NCBI GenBank assembly: GCA_016787705.1
Contig: JAEUTP010000024.1
Coordinates: forward strand, 1 to 55,633
DNA from: Bacteroidia bacterium
GTDB taxonomy: Bacteria > Bacteroidota > Bacteroidia > B-17B0 > Aurantibacillaceae
DNA: 55,633 nucleotides
Direction: 5' to 3'
Part shown: positions 25,272-32,908 of the stretch, in pieces
Layout: the number at the start of each line of letters is the position of its first letter
How positions within the stretch are numbered: the first letter of the stretch is position 1
Position numbers and translations under genes: made by a program
Notes under the pieces: model-generated
What the model saw: the letters and a program-made list of their open reading frames with translations, nothing else
Told to the model about the DNA's origin: nothing
Databases searched by the model: none

Positions 25272-25302
25272 TTGTAAAGGTAAATAAGTATATATATGTT
25301 TG
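25272..25302 (+). promoter_or_regulatory. Promoter of the F420-reductase-like gene
   Basis: TTG at 25272-25274, a 20-base spacer, and TATGTTTG at 25295-25302: a textbook Bacteroidota promoter. It is bracketed by the two inverted repeats. Confidence 0.75.
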
Positions 25303-25304
25303 CA

Positions 25305-25321
25305 ACTATAATTTTGATAGT
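25305..25321. promoter_or_regulatory. Inverted repeat, probable HxlR operator 2
   Basis: ACTATAATTTTGATAGT has the arms ACTAT/ATAGT around a seven-base AT-rich centre, a weaker version of the first repeat (ACTGT/ACAGT around eight). It covers the expected transcription start of the reductase gene. Confidence 0.5.
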
Positions 25322-25345
25322 AACAATTTTTAAAACTCAAATAAC

Positions 25346-26035
25346 ATGAAAAAAATAGCACTACTTGGAACAGGAACTGTTGGGCAAACATTTGCCACAC
25401 GTTTAACCACACTGGGTTATGATGTAATAATCGGCACAAGAAATCTGCAGGAAAAACTAGCGGCACCCGGAAAAGACGGAGCCAAAAATTCATTTGCACA
25501 ATGGCATGAAAAGAACAGCAACATTAAAGCAGGTACATTTGAAGAAGCTGCCGCTTTTGGAGAAATGATCTTAAATGTTTCGAATGGTGCCAATGCGATA
25601 GCTGTTTTAAACTTAGCAAAAGCAAAAAATTTAGATGGAAAGGTATTAGTTGACATTTCTAACCCATTGGATTTTAGTAAAGGCATGCCTCCGGGATTAA
25701 TTCCTGAACTCAGTAATTTTAATTCTTTAGCCGAAGAAATTCAAAAAACATTTCCAAATGCAAAAGTGGTAAAAACATTAAATACCATGTGGTGTGGTAT
25801 TATGGTAGATCCTTCTATCATAAAAGGCGATCATGTAAATTACATTTGTGGCAATGATGAAGCCGCAAAAACAGAAGTAAAAACCTTCTTAAACACATTA
25901 GGCTGGAAAGACCAGAATATTCTGGATCTTGGCGATATAACTTCCGCAAGAGGTACAGAAGCAGTGCTACCTGTTTGGTTGAGAATTTACGGCGCTAAAA
26001 AAATGGGGGCATTTAATTTTAATATTGTAAGTTGA
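25346..26035 (+). CDS. NAD(P)-binding, F420-dependent NADP reductase-like protein
   Basis: 229 residues. The N-terminal Rossmann motif is IALLGTGTVGQTFA with TTLGYDVIIGTRN, typical of the F420-dependent NADP oxidoreductase family; VLVDISNPLDFSKGMPP and VKTLNTMWCGIMVDP follow. Many bacterial relatives use NADPH and a flavin or quinone rather than F420, and no F420 genes are in view. It is divergent from an HxlR-type regulator and has a consensus promoter framed by two inverted repeats, so it is probably induced by an electrophile or oxidant. Confidence 0.88.
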   Translation: MKKIALLGTGTVGQTFATRLTTLGYDVIIGTRNLQEKLAAPGKDGAKNSFAQWHEKNSNIKAGTFEEAAAFGEMILNVSNGANAIAVLNLAKAKNLDGKVLVDISNPLDFSKGMPPGLIPELSNFNSLAEEIQKTFPNAKVVKTLNTMWCGIMVDPSIIKGDHVNYICGNDEAAKTEVKTFLNTLGWKDQNILDLGDITSARGTEAVLPVWLRIYGAKKMGAFNFNIVS

Positions 26036-26041
26036 TTATCA

Positions 26042-26096
26042 GTCATGGTGAGCCTGTCGAACCATCATAAACACCCTTCGACAAGCTCAGGGTGAC
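26042..26096. repeat. REP-like imperfect inverted repeat
   Basis: The arms GTCATGGTGAGCCTGTCGAA and TTCGACAAGCTCAGGGTGAC pair with a few mismatches around a short loop. Sequences of this type are scattered between genes in many bacterial genomes and have the look of a mobile palindromic repeat. Confidence 0.7.
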
Positions 26097-26102
26097 GAAA
26101 CA

Positions 26103-26131
26103 AAAAAGTCCCGGTTCGTCCGGGACTTTTT
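26103..26131. terminator. Bidirectional terminator
   Basis: AAAAAGTCCCGG-TTCGT-CCGGGACTTTTT: a perfect 12-bp stem with a five-base loop, serving the F420-reductase-like gene on the plus strand and the small basic protein gene on the minus strand. Confidence 0.9.
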
Positions 26132-26137
26132 ATTTGA

Positions 26138-26539
26138 TCAAAAATGATAGCAAGATGTGTTATCTCTCCTTAACCTCCTTGCCTTTCTTCTTTTTGAACT
26201 TTTTTTCTTTTTGAAATTAAAAAAACTATGTTTTCTTTTAATTGAATTAATTTTCTTAGTACAAATCGTAGTCTTCGAATTCAGATCACTTCCACCAGCA
26301 AGAGAATTACTGAAATCATTTTTATTCTCATCAGGCTTTAGTTTTATTTCCTTTCCTAATAGTTTTCTGTATTCTTCATCTGCCAGCTTTTGATATTTAT
26401 GACATGGGCAATTAGGATTGCGTGGATCATTGATATTATCCCGATAGCTATCGGGACTGCTTTTTAAAGAATCCTCTTTTACTTTTGCATTTACAAAAGA
26501 GACCTGAAAGCATATTAAAACGAAAGCTAAAATTTTCAT
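26138..26539 (-). CDS. Small secreted basic protein, hypothetical (133 aa)
   Basis: From the ATG at 26539 the protein has a signal peptide (about 1-18, ending VNAK) and a soluble part with CPCHKYQ (Cys46-x-Cys48) and a very basic C-terminus (about 100-130, FKKKKSSKRRKARRLRRD). The open frame runs 60 codons further upstream, but that part is palindromic repeat and the end of the neighbouring gene, so it is not coding. The segment S-P-D-S-Y-R-D (about residues 29-35) is encoded by a perfect 18-base palindrome inserted in frame. Family unknown. Confidence 0.55.
   Translation of the reverse strand: MKILAFVLICFQVSFVNAKVKEDSLKSSPDSYRDNINDPRNPNCPCHKYQKLADEEYRKLLGKEIKLKPDENKNDFSNSLAGGSDLNSKTTICTKKINSIKRKHSFFNFKKKKSSKRRKARRLRRDNTSCYHF
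26439..26456. repeat. Perfect 18-bp palindrome inside a reading frame
   Basis: TCCCGATAGCTATCGGGA is fully self-complementary and lies inside the small secreted protein gene, where it contributes residues S-P-D-S-Y-R-D. A degenerate relative (TCGATAGCTTTCGGGA) occurs at about 43885-43900. Confidence 0.75.
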
Positions 26540-26552
26540 TGTTATTAATTTT

Positions 26553-26613
26553 ATGTCATGTCGAGCGGAGTCGAGACACTTAGGCCGCTTCTCGACTTCG
26601 CTCGAAGTGACAT
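26553..26613. repeat. REP-like inverted repeat with 24-bp arms
   Basis: The minus-strand gene ends and starts on either side of an element whose left arm (26553-26576, ATGTCATGTCGAGCGGAGTC...) and right arm (26590-26613) are complementary with about three mismatches around a 13-base loop. It is a different family from the repeat at 26042. Confidence 0.7.
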
Positions 26614-26621
26614 GTTTATTA

Positions 26622-29600
26622 TTAGATAGATGGCTTTTTAATGTTGATCTTTTCTGTTGAACTCCATGTTTTAAACTCATTTGTATAATACAGGTAAGCT
26701 GAAGAAGCTGGTGCATCATATTCTCCCGGCATTTCTGCTTTAAGATCTAAATTAATTTCTTTAACTGATGAAGGAGCCATACCTCTATAGTAAATTGCAA
26801 TGTTATTACCTGAGATCTCATAATAATCAAACACATGTTTCTCTTGCATATCTTTTAATTGCCAAGGTTGTGCACTAAAACCTGCCGGAATTCCAATTAA
26901 CACCATTGTGCTCGGAATACCTTCATTCTTTTTATTGCTCACCGTTGCAGTTAAACGAACTGTTTCACCAACATTCACCGATTTTTCTGCCAACTTGGTT
27001 TTAAGATCAACGGCACATTCTTTATTGCTGTTTGGTAAAGATGTATTCCAGCTTACCGCAACCGAATAAGGCAATGGTGTTTTAACACCAACATATTTTA
27101 CTTTTACAGAGTGTTTTCCTTCGCCGGTAATATATTTTTCAAGACTGTCAACTACAATTGCACCTTTATCTCCTGCTTTGTAAGATCTTGTACCTATTTT
27201 TTTATTATCCACAAATAACTCTATTGTACCATCTTCGGTTGTTTTTTTGCTGTATTTGGCAAACTCTGTTAAAGCTTTTAAAGCTAGCACGGTACCTTGT
27301 GTTGTGCTGAATACACCGTAACCACTACGCGCACTTACCAGGAACTGAACGGCATCATTTAACTCTTTCGCGTTTTTATTTGATTTTAAAATAGCCATAA
27401 TTGCCATTGCTGTTGTTTCAACAGTTAACGATTGCCCTTGCGAATAAGTAATAGAATGGGTTGAACCTGTCCAGCTACCGTTTTTATCCTGTAAAGCTAA
27501 TAGTGCTGTCATTAATTCATCACCTTTTTTAGTGTCTTTAAACGAATAAGCTGCGTTTGCCATCATGGCTAATAAATAAGCATCTTTTGTTTCTAACGCT
27601 TTCTTACATGAAGCAGTAAACTCCTCTTTTACATTTGTGTAGCCTGCTTCGGCAACAGCATAAACAATGTAGGCATTCATTACATCTTCACTTATGCGTC
27701 CAAAATCGTGATAAGCATTTGTGTTTCTTGTAAATCCGCCTTTACCGTTTTTGTGGTTCATAATCCATTCGGCAGTGCGATCGATCATTTTTTGATCAAC
27801 ATCACCACCTGCTTTTTTCATATCCACAAATTCCATTAAACCGAAAGCTGTTAATCCTTCATGGCCGGGCGATGCGCCGAACCATTCGTATCCCTTTTCT
27901 TTTGTTTCGAAAGTAACAAGGCGTTTGTAACCTCTGTCTAAAAGTGTACCCGCATAAGCAAGTGTTTTATCATCTTTGCTTTCGGTGGCTTTTAAATAGT
28001 CTAACACCATAGCATTTGGATATGCACTCATAGAGGTTTGCTCAAAACATCCACCCGGTTCACGAAGAATTCCTTCTACACCTTTCATCAGATCTGATAC
28101 AACATTTGGGTATGCCGTAAATATTGCTTTTGTTGAACCGTTAATTACTTTATTCATTACAAATGAAAATTCTTTCTCTACATCCTGCCCCGAAAAAGAA
28201 GCAGTAACCGGGAAACCTTTTGGTGCAATTTTTATTTTTTGAGTAAAAGCGTCACCTAAACCACAGGCTTTAAAGCCAAGCGTAAATTCGCCGTAACCAA
28301 TTTTATCTAATACTTTATAATCTAAATAAATTGTTTTTGCGGCACCGGGCATAATGGTTTGAATAGAAGGTGTTGTAACAACCGCTTGCAATGCAGCAGG
28401 AGCAATAATATTTAATAAACCTCCCAAAGGTTTATCTGTATTATTTTTTAAGGTTAATGGAATAGATACAATATCTTCAGTTGCAACTTCAACCGGAATT
28501 TTTGTAGTCATTGCAAAAGGTAATTGCGAAAAGAAATTCTTTTCAGCTCTTCCTAAAGTACCATCAGTTCCAATTCCTTCAATAGTTGTGCGGAAAGAAG
28601 TAATATCATCCGATGTATAAAACTCTATTGTTCTTTTTCCCGAATAACCAACTTCTACACTTGGGTTCCAGTAAATAGTATTTCTAAAATCAGTTCTTGT
28701 TTCTACATTCTCATCATTTTTATAAACCGGCGAAGCAAATTGGCGGGCTCGGTAATATTTTACAGGATTTGCGTCGCCATTAATATTATTGTTATTTAAG
28801 ATACGTCCTCCTTGTCCGAATTTACCATCGCGACGATCTATCACTTCTGAAGCTGCAATTTTTTCCATCTCCTGATCTAAGCTTTTTATTGCTACTTCAT
28901 CACTCATATCTTTCTCAGCTTTCTCCTCTTTCCTTTTATTTTCATTCATTTTTACTTTACCTTTTACCGCATCTACTTTTTTAAGATCGTTAAAAACTAC
29001 CGGACCAGCCATATTTACAGCGGGTACAGCCATGCCTGCACCTTCATTCATTGGAAGATCTTCCATTTCATTAGGAACCTGCATTCCTTTTTTTGCACTT
29101 TTAGAGCGTGACGAAGGCCATGATTTTGATGATTTATAATAATTGTTGTAATAATTATTTGAATACAGGTATACGGTCATATCCTGGTTGTAATTTTGTA
29201 TATACTGTGCCTGGTCGCCATAACCAGGAGCTTTAAAAGTTATTGTTTGTGCGGTAGAAAGATCAACATTCTTTACAAAGAATTTACCTTCCCAATCGCC
29301 CGGAAATTCGAGTCCACCATTAATTTTTACTGAAGCATTGGGAATTATTTTTCCGGTATTAGCATCTAATACTTTTCCAGAGATAATGGCTTTTTCTTCT
29401 TTATAATTTATTACTGGTATTTCATTCTCAATTAATTTTTCCCAGGTAAAACGTCTCCAACCCGCTGTCATTAAAAGATAATCTAAAGCTTTATCGGCTT
29501 TCTTTTCTTTCTCATCAAAATAAAATGCAGGCTCTTCTACTTTATCTTTAATATCCTGTTGCAATAAAAATTGAGATAACATATTACCTTGTTTATCATC

Positions 29601-31085
29601 TGCAAAAGACAGTAACTGATCGTTGACTACAGCCATCGAAAGATTGGCCGGCATCGGTAAACCGCGCTCATCTTTTACAAACAATGTCATTTTTACCTTT
29701 TCGCGTGGCAAATATTTTTCTTTATCTGTTTCAATTGAAATATTTAAATGTTTGTCTTTATTTACAAATACCAAACGTTCGGCACGTGGAATAGAATGCG
29801 AATCAAATAAAGTTATTTGTGAAACACCAATTGGAAAATTAGCAGTTGGAAAAGTGATCTTGTTTGCGCCTTTTTTTGCATTAATAACTGTTGAGTAAAA
29901 AGATTTACCACGTACCTGTGCAATTAATGATAGTTCTTCGATCTCGGTTGAATTGATGTTTAACGTTAATTCTCCTTCTTTTGAATTATCTACATTAAAT
30001 GCGTAACCACGTTTTAAAGCTTCAGGCAGTTTAAATATTTGGTTAATTCCTTCGGGTTTTGTGATCTTTATCGTGTATTTTTCCGAAGCCAAAGGATTTA
30101 ATTTAAACACCCCCATACCCTGGTGAAAACTGCTAAATGCAGTAACTGTAGCGCCTTTTTCATCCAAAACTATCCCTTCAATATCAGCGGGCTTGCCAAA
30201 TTCATTCAGTGCACGAAACGCTACATTATTATCAAATCCGCAAAGCAGATCGCCACCTTCTGGAAATAATGAAAGATCAATATTATTTAATATTATTGGA
30301 ATAGAACGCGAAATACTTTCAGTGCTTCCGTTATAATCTATCATCACATTTAATAAACCATCACTTGTCTCTAATTTTGACGGTAAATTAAATTTAATGT
30401 ATTTAACACCATCTTCATCTGTCACATCTGCTTTCTCGATTATTTTTTTACCATCCAGGTTAGCAACAAATTTTATTTTATGATCTGTCAAAGGTTTATT
30501 TTCGTTTGTATTTAATTCTAATTTGGCAATCACCTGATCACCGGCACCAAACGCTTTTTTCTCGAAATTTAATTTCATTTTTAAATTCGGTAGTATTACG
30601 TCTTGCACTTGCACATCGCGTTCAAACACATTTTCTTCTCCATCGTTCTTCATCCAGTTAGTGTAGGCACGGATCTTATACAATCCTCCCAAAGCTTCAT
30701 TATCTAAAGAAAAATCACCTGCCACTTTTCCATTTTTAGATATTAAGGTGATCTTTTTTTCTATGCCTCCTTTTGGATTTATTAATTCAACATAAACGAT
30801 ATCACTTTTATGCGATGCTTTTAATGTTTGCCCATCGCGCACATAAGCACTAAACCAAATATTTTCACCTGGTTCATAAAAAGGTTTATCAAAATGCAGG
30901 TATACCCTATCTTCCGGCAACGCATCGTTGTATTTAGTTAATTTCTTTTTTATCATGGCAATAACTTCGTTATCCATGGCAAACTTATAAACGTTGCTTG
31001 GCGTAACCCAGGCTGCAAGAGATAAGGTAAGCAAACCTATTGTAGTATAGCGGGTTGTTTTGGAGGTAAATGATCTTAAATTCAT
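26622..31085 (-). CDS. Alpha-2-macroglobulin-family protein with thioester motif
   Basis: 1487 residues, N-terminal membrane/signal segment (about 12-30). DRVYLHFDKPFYEPGENIWF opens the MG2-type macroglobulin domain; a carboxypeptidase-regulatory-like module (AIISGKVLDANTGKIIPNAS) and a flexible charged insert follow; a central A2M domain; then the thioester site GGCFEQTS with Cys1013, Glu1015 and Gln1016, and a complement-like helical domain (WFGASPGHEGLTAFGL). Bacterial A2Ms trap proteases, and are often next to penicillin-binding protein 1C; no such gene is adjacent here. The frame ends just beside a palindromic repeat. Confidence 0.92.
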   Translation of the reverse strand: MNLRSFTSKTTRYTTIGLLTLSLAAWVTPSNVYKFAMDNEVIAMIKKKLTKYNDALPEDRVYLHFDKPFYEPGENIWFSAYVRDGQTLKASHKSDIVYVELINPKGGIEKKITLISKNGKVAGDFSLDNEALGGLYKIRAYTNWMKNDGEENVFERDVQVQDVILPNLKMKLNFEKKAFGAGDQVIAKLELNTNENKPLTDHKIKFVANLDGKKIIEKADVTDEDGVKYIKFNLPSKLETSDGLLNVMIDYNGSTESISRSIPIILNNIDLSLFPEGGDLLCGFDNNVAFRALNEFGKPADIEGIVLDEKGATVTAFSSFHQGMGVFKLNPLASEKYTIKITKPEGINQIFKLPEALKRGYAFNVDNSKEGELTLNINSTEIEELSLIAQVRGKSFYSTVINAKKGANKITFPTANFPIGVSQITLFDSHSIPRAERLVFVNKDKHLNISIETDKEKYLPREKVKMTLFVKDERGLPMPANLSMAVVNDQLLSFADDKQGNMLSQFLLQQDIKDKVEEPAFYFDEKEKKADKALDYLLMTAGWRRFTWEKLIENEIPVINYKEEKAIISGKVLDANTGKIIPNASVKINGGLEFPGDWEGKFFVKNVDLSTAQTITFKAPGYGDQAQYIQNYNQDMTVYLYSNNYYNNYYKSSKSWPSSRSKSAKKGMQVPNEMEDLPMNEGAGMAVPAVNMAGPVVFNDLKKVDAVKGKVKMNENKRKEEKAEKDMSDEVAIKSLDQEMEKIAASEVIDRRDGKFGQGGRILNNNNINGDANPVKYYRARQFASPVYKNDENVETRTDFRNTIYWNPSVEVGYSGKRTIEFYTSDDITSFRTTIEGIGTDGTLGRAEKNFFSQLPFAMTTKIPVEVATEDIVSIPLTLKNNTDKPLGGLLNIIAPAALQAVVTTPSIQTIMPGAAKTIYLDYKVLDKIGYGEFTLGFKACGLGDAFTQKIKIAPKGFPVTASFSGQDVEKEFSFVMNKVINGSTKAIFTAYPNVVSDLMKGVEGILREPGGCFEQTSMSAYPNAMVLDYLKATESKDDKTLAYAGTLLDRGYKRLVTFETKEKGYEWFGASPGHEGLTAFGLMEFVDMKKAGGDVDQKMIDRTAEWIMNHKNGKGGFTRNTNAYHDFGRISEDVMNAYIVYAVAEAGYTNVKEEFTASCKKALETKDAYLLAMMANAAYSFKDTKKGDELMTALLALQDKNGSWTGSTHSITYSQGQSLTVETTAMAIMAILKSNKNAKELNDAVQFLVSARSGYGVFSTTQGTVLALKALTEFAKYSKKTTEDGTIELFVDNKKIGTRSYKAGDKGAIVVDSLEKYITGEGKHSVKVKYVGVKTPLPYSVAVSWNTSLPNSNKECAVDLKTKLAEKSVNVGETVRLTATVSNKKNEGIPSTMVLIGIPAGFSAQPWQLKDMQEKHVFDYYEISGNNIAIYYRGMAPSSVKEINLDLKAEMPGEYDAPASSAYLYYTNEFKTWSSTEKINIKKPSI

Positions 31086-31226
31086 GGCAAAATATAATTT
31101 TTAATTGTTAGTTTTTATATTGAGATGCCGCTTCTTATATTATTCCATAAAAAATATTGAATACTAAATATCTTTTATTTAGAATGAATTTTTGGCAAAA
31201 AAAGCGAAAGGCAATGGATATATTGT

Positions 31227-31234
31227 TACCTTTG
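31227..31234 (+). promoter_or_regulatory. -7 box of the first STAS/SEC14-like gene
   Basis: TACCTTTG fits TAnnTTTG exactly, 24 bases ahead of the ATG at 31259. A TTG at the usual distance is not obvious. Confidence 0.5.
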
Positions 31235-31258
31235 AGGAATTAACTGCTCCTAAACTTA

Positions 31259-31654
31259 ATGAACGCTGTAAGCGAACAAAAAAAAACAATTAGCTCAAAA
31301 TTTGAAGTCACATTATTGGAAGATGCTGTGATTGAGATTTACATTAAATCTGGTATTGTTGCTGAGACAGAAGATTTGGAAGAGTTAAAAAAAATAAGTT
31401 CTGAGATAGCGGGTAATAAACCTTATGTTATATTGGTTACTTCAGGCGAATTATCTTCGTTTAGTAAAGAAGCGCGTGAACTTTCGGCAAGTAAAACTTT
31501 TATTACCAATGCTAAAGCAAAGGCAATTATTGTAGATTCTATTGCGAAAAAAATAATTGGTAATTTTTACCTTAAAGTAAATAAGCCGTATTTACACACA
31601 AAACTCTTTTCAGAAAGAGAAAAAGCACTGCAATGGCTAAGAACTTTTTTATAG
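31259..31654 (+). CDS. STAS/SEC14-like small protein, paralogue 1
   Basis: 131 residues with a beta-alpha-beta arrangement: FEVTLLEDAVIEIYIKSG, a helix, YVILVTSGELSSFS, a helix (EARELSASKTFI), then KAKAIIVDSIAKKIIGNFYL and KALQWLRTF. This resembles SpoIIAA-like STAS/SEC14-fold proteins found in Bacteroidota, whose role is unclear. It is one of two tandem paralogues (31724 is the other) of about 50% identity, followed by a HEAT-repeat gene. It has its own promoter; the repeats suggest a duplicated regulatory or binding module. Confidence 0.7.
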   Translation: MNAVSEQKKTISSKFEVTLLEDAVIEIYIKSGIVAETEDLEELKKISSEIAGNKPYVILVTSGELSSFSKEARELSASKTFITNAKAKAIIVDSIAKKIIGNFYLKVNKPYLHTKLFSEREKALQWLRTFL

Positions 31655-31669
31655 TTGCTTTCTTTAGTA

Positions 31670-31699
31670 TTGATGTCTCGTTTACTATTATTACCTTTA
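31670..31699 (+). promoter_or_regulatory. Promoter of the second STAS/SEC14-like gene
   Basis: TTG at 31670-31672, 19-base spacer, TACCTTTA at 31692-31699. The separate promoter shows that the duplicated pair is not simply an operon. Confidence 0.6.
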
Positions 31700-31723
31700 T
31701 AAAGCTAATTGCATAATAATTTA

Positions 31724-32110
31724 ATGACCTCCAAAAAAATAACTACGGCTAAATATGAAGTAACGTTGTTGGAAGACGGAATTGTAGAAAATTTTATTAA
31801 ATCGGGAGCTGTTATGGAAGAACAAGATGTAACCATGCTTAAACAACACAACTTTGAAGCTGCGGGCCAAAAACCATATGTTATTTTAGTTACTCCTGGT
31901 GAGCTTGTAACATTTACCTCAGAAGCAAGACAATTGGCCGCCAGCAAGAATTTTATTGAAGCTGCCAGGGCAAAAGCACTTTTAATTAATTCGATTGGAA
32001 ATAAGATTATGGGAAATTTTTATCTTAAGGTGAATAAACCATTTATCAAAACAAAAATATTCTCCGACAGGGAAAAAGCATTGGTTTGGCTGAGAAGTAT
32101 TATTAAATAA
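31724..32110 (+). CDS. STAS/SEC14-like small protein, paralogue 2
   Basis: 128 residues from the ATG at 31724; a TTG at 31709 is rejected because the promoter leaves no reason to prefer it. It repeats the features of paralogue 1: YEVTLLEDGIVENFIKSG, YVILVTPGELVTF, EARQLAASKNFIEAARAKAL, GNFYLKVNKPFI, KALVWLRSI. The two share the core but differ in the electrostatics of the middle helix. The HEAT-repeat gene begins five bases after its stop. Confidence 0.7.
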   Translation: MTSKKITTAKYEVTLLEDGIVENFIKSGAVMEEQDVTMLKQHNFEAAGQKPYVILVTPGELVTFTSEARQLAASKNFIEAARAKALLINSIGNKIMGNFYLKVNKPFIKTKIFSDREKALVWLRSIIK

Positions 32111-32115
32111 TTTAA

Positions 32116-32880
32116 ATGGCCTTTTACGATTTAAGTAAAACAGAACGAGGTGTTTTGGTAGCAAAAATTAAAAATGATATTTTGTTTGATCTAAAACAAA
32201 AAAAAACGAATATGATCATTAGCTACTTTTCGCATGAAGATACTTATATTCGAAAAACTGCTTACTTAAACACAGGTCGTATTTATTTTGAAAATATGAC
32301 ATTTCAAAAAAAGATAATATCAATTCTTAAAAAACTACAAAACAAAAAAGATTTTAAAATAAGGCAAACGGTTATTAATGTCGCTGGTGAAATTGGTATT
32401 AAAGAATTTGAAACTGTTGAGCATTTTTTTGATAACGGTTTATTTGATGAGCATCATTCACCCCGAAACGCTGTAATTGGTTCTATAAAAAAGATGAGCG
32501 AAAAAAATCCGACTCCGGTTTTAAAGTGGGCGAAAAAATATTTGTATCATACCGATAAAGAAATTCGCCGCGAGATCTGCCATGGCATTGAGTTGAGAGG
32601 AAGAACACACCCTCAGGATATTTTACCTTTATTAAAAGAACTTCAGTTTGACACCACAGCAAGGGTAAAAAACACATTGGTACATGTTATTGGGCAAATA
32701 GCGTATAAAAAAGGGTGTCTTGAAACTGTAATTGCGGATCTTAATACCTGGAAGAATAAAGAAGTTGTATCAAAAGCCCTTGCCGAGATAATTGATGTGC
32801 ATTATCGCTATCGGAATTTTTCAGCCTTAACACAAAAACAGGCTACTATATACATTAAAACGCATTTTAAGAATATATAA
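32116..32880 (+). CDS. HEAT-repeat protein (254 aa)
   Basis: Several helix pairs of HEAT type are visible: YIRKTAYLNTGRIYF, KIRQTVINVAGEIGIKEFE, RNAVIGSIKKMSEKNP, EIRREICHGIELRGRTHP, RVKNTLVHVIGQIAYKKG, VVSKALAEIIDVHYR. The geometry resembles the AlkD-type helical DNA-binding solenoid, but the catalytic Asp/Trp pattern of AlkD is not clear, so protein or nucleic-acid binding is all that can be claimed. It is five bases behind the second STAS-like gene and 28 bases ahead of nhaA. Confidence 0.75.
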   Translation: MAFYDLSKTERGVLVAKIKNDILFDLKQKKTNMIISYFSHEDTYIRKTAYLNTGRIYFENMTFQKKIISILKKLQNKKDFKIRQTVINVAGEIGIKEFETVEHFFDNGLFDEHHSPRNAVIGSIKKMSEKNPTPVLKWAKKYLYHTDKEIRREICHGIELRGRTHPQDILPLLKELQFDTTARVKNTLVHVIGQIAYKKGCLETVIADLNTWKNKEVVSKALAEIIDVHYRYRNFSALTQKQATIYIKTHFKNI

Positions 32881-32894
32881 TAATTCTTATTCTG

Positions 32895-32902
32895 TACCTT
32901 TA
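32895..32902 (+). promoter_or_regulatory. -7 box of nhaA
   Basis: TACCTTTA, six bases from its end to the ATG at 32909. Transcription would start almost on the start codon, implying a leaderless mRNA. Confidence 0.5.
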
Positions 32903-32908
32903 TAAAGA

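Noticed and set aside
26540..26719. 60-codon N-terminal extension of the small basic secreted protein
   Set aside because: It is made of palindromic repeat and of the alpha-2-macroglobulin gene's end read in another frame; the internal ATG at 26539 starts a clear signal peptide.
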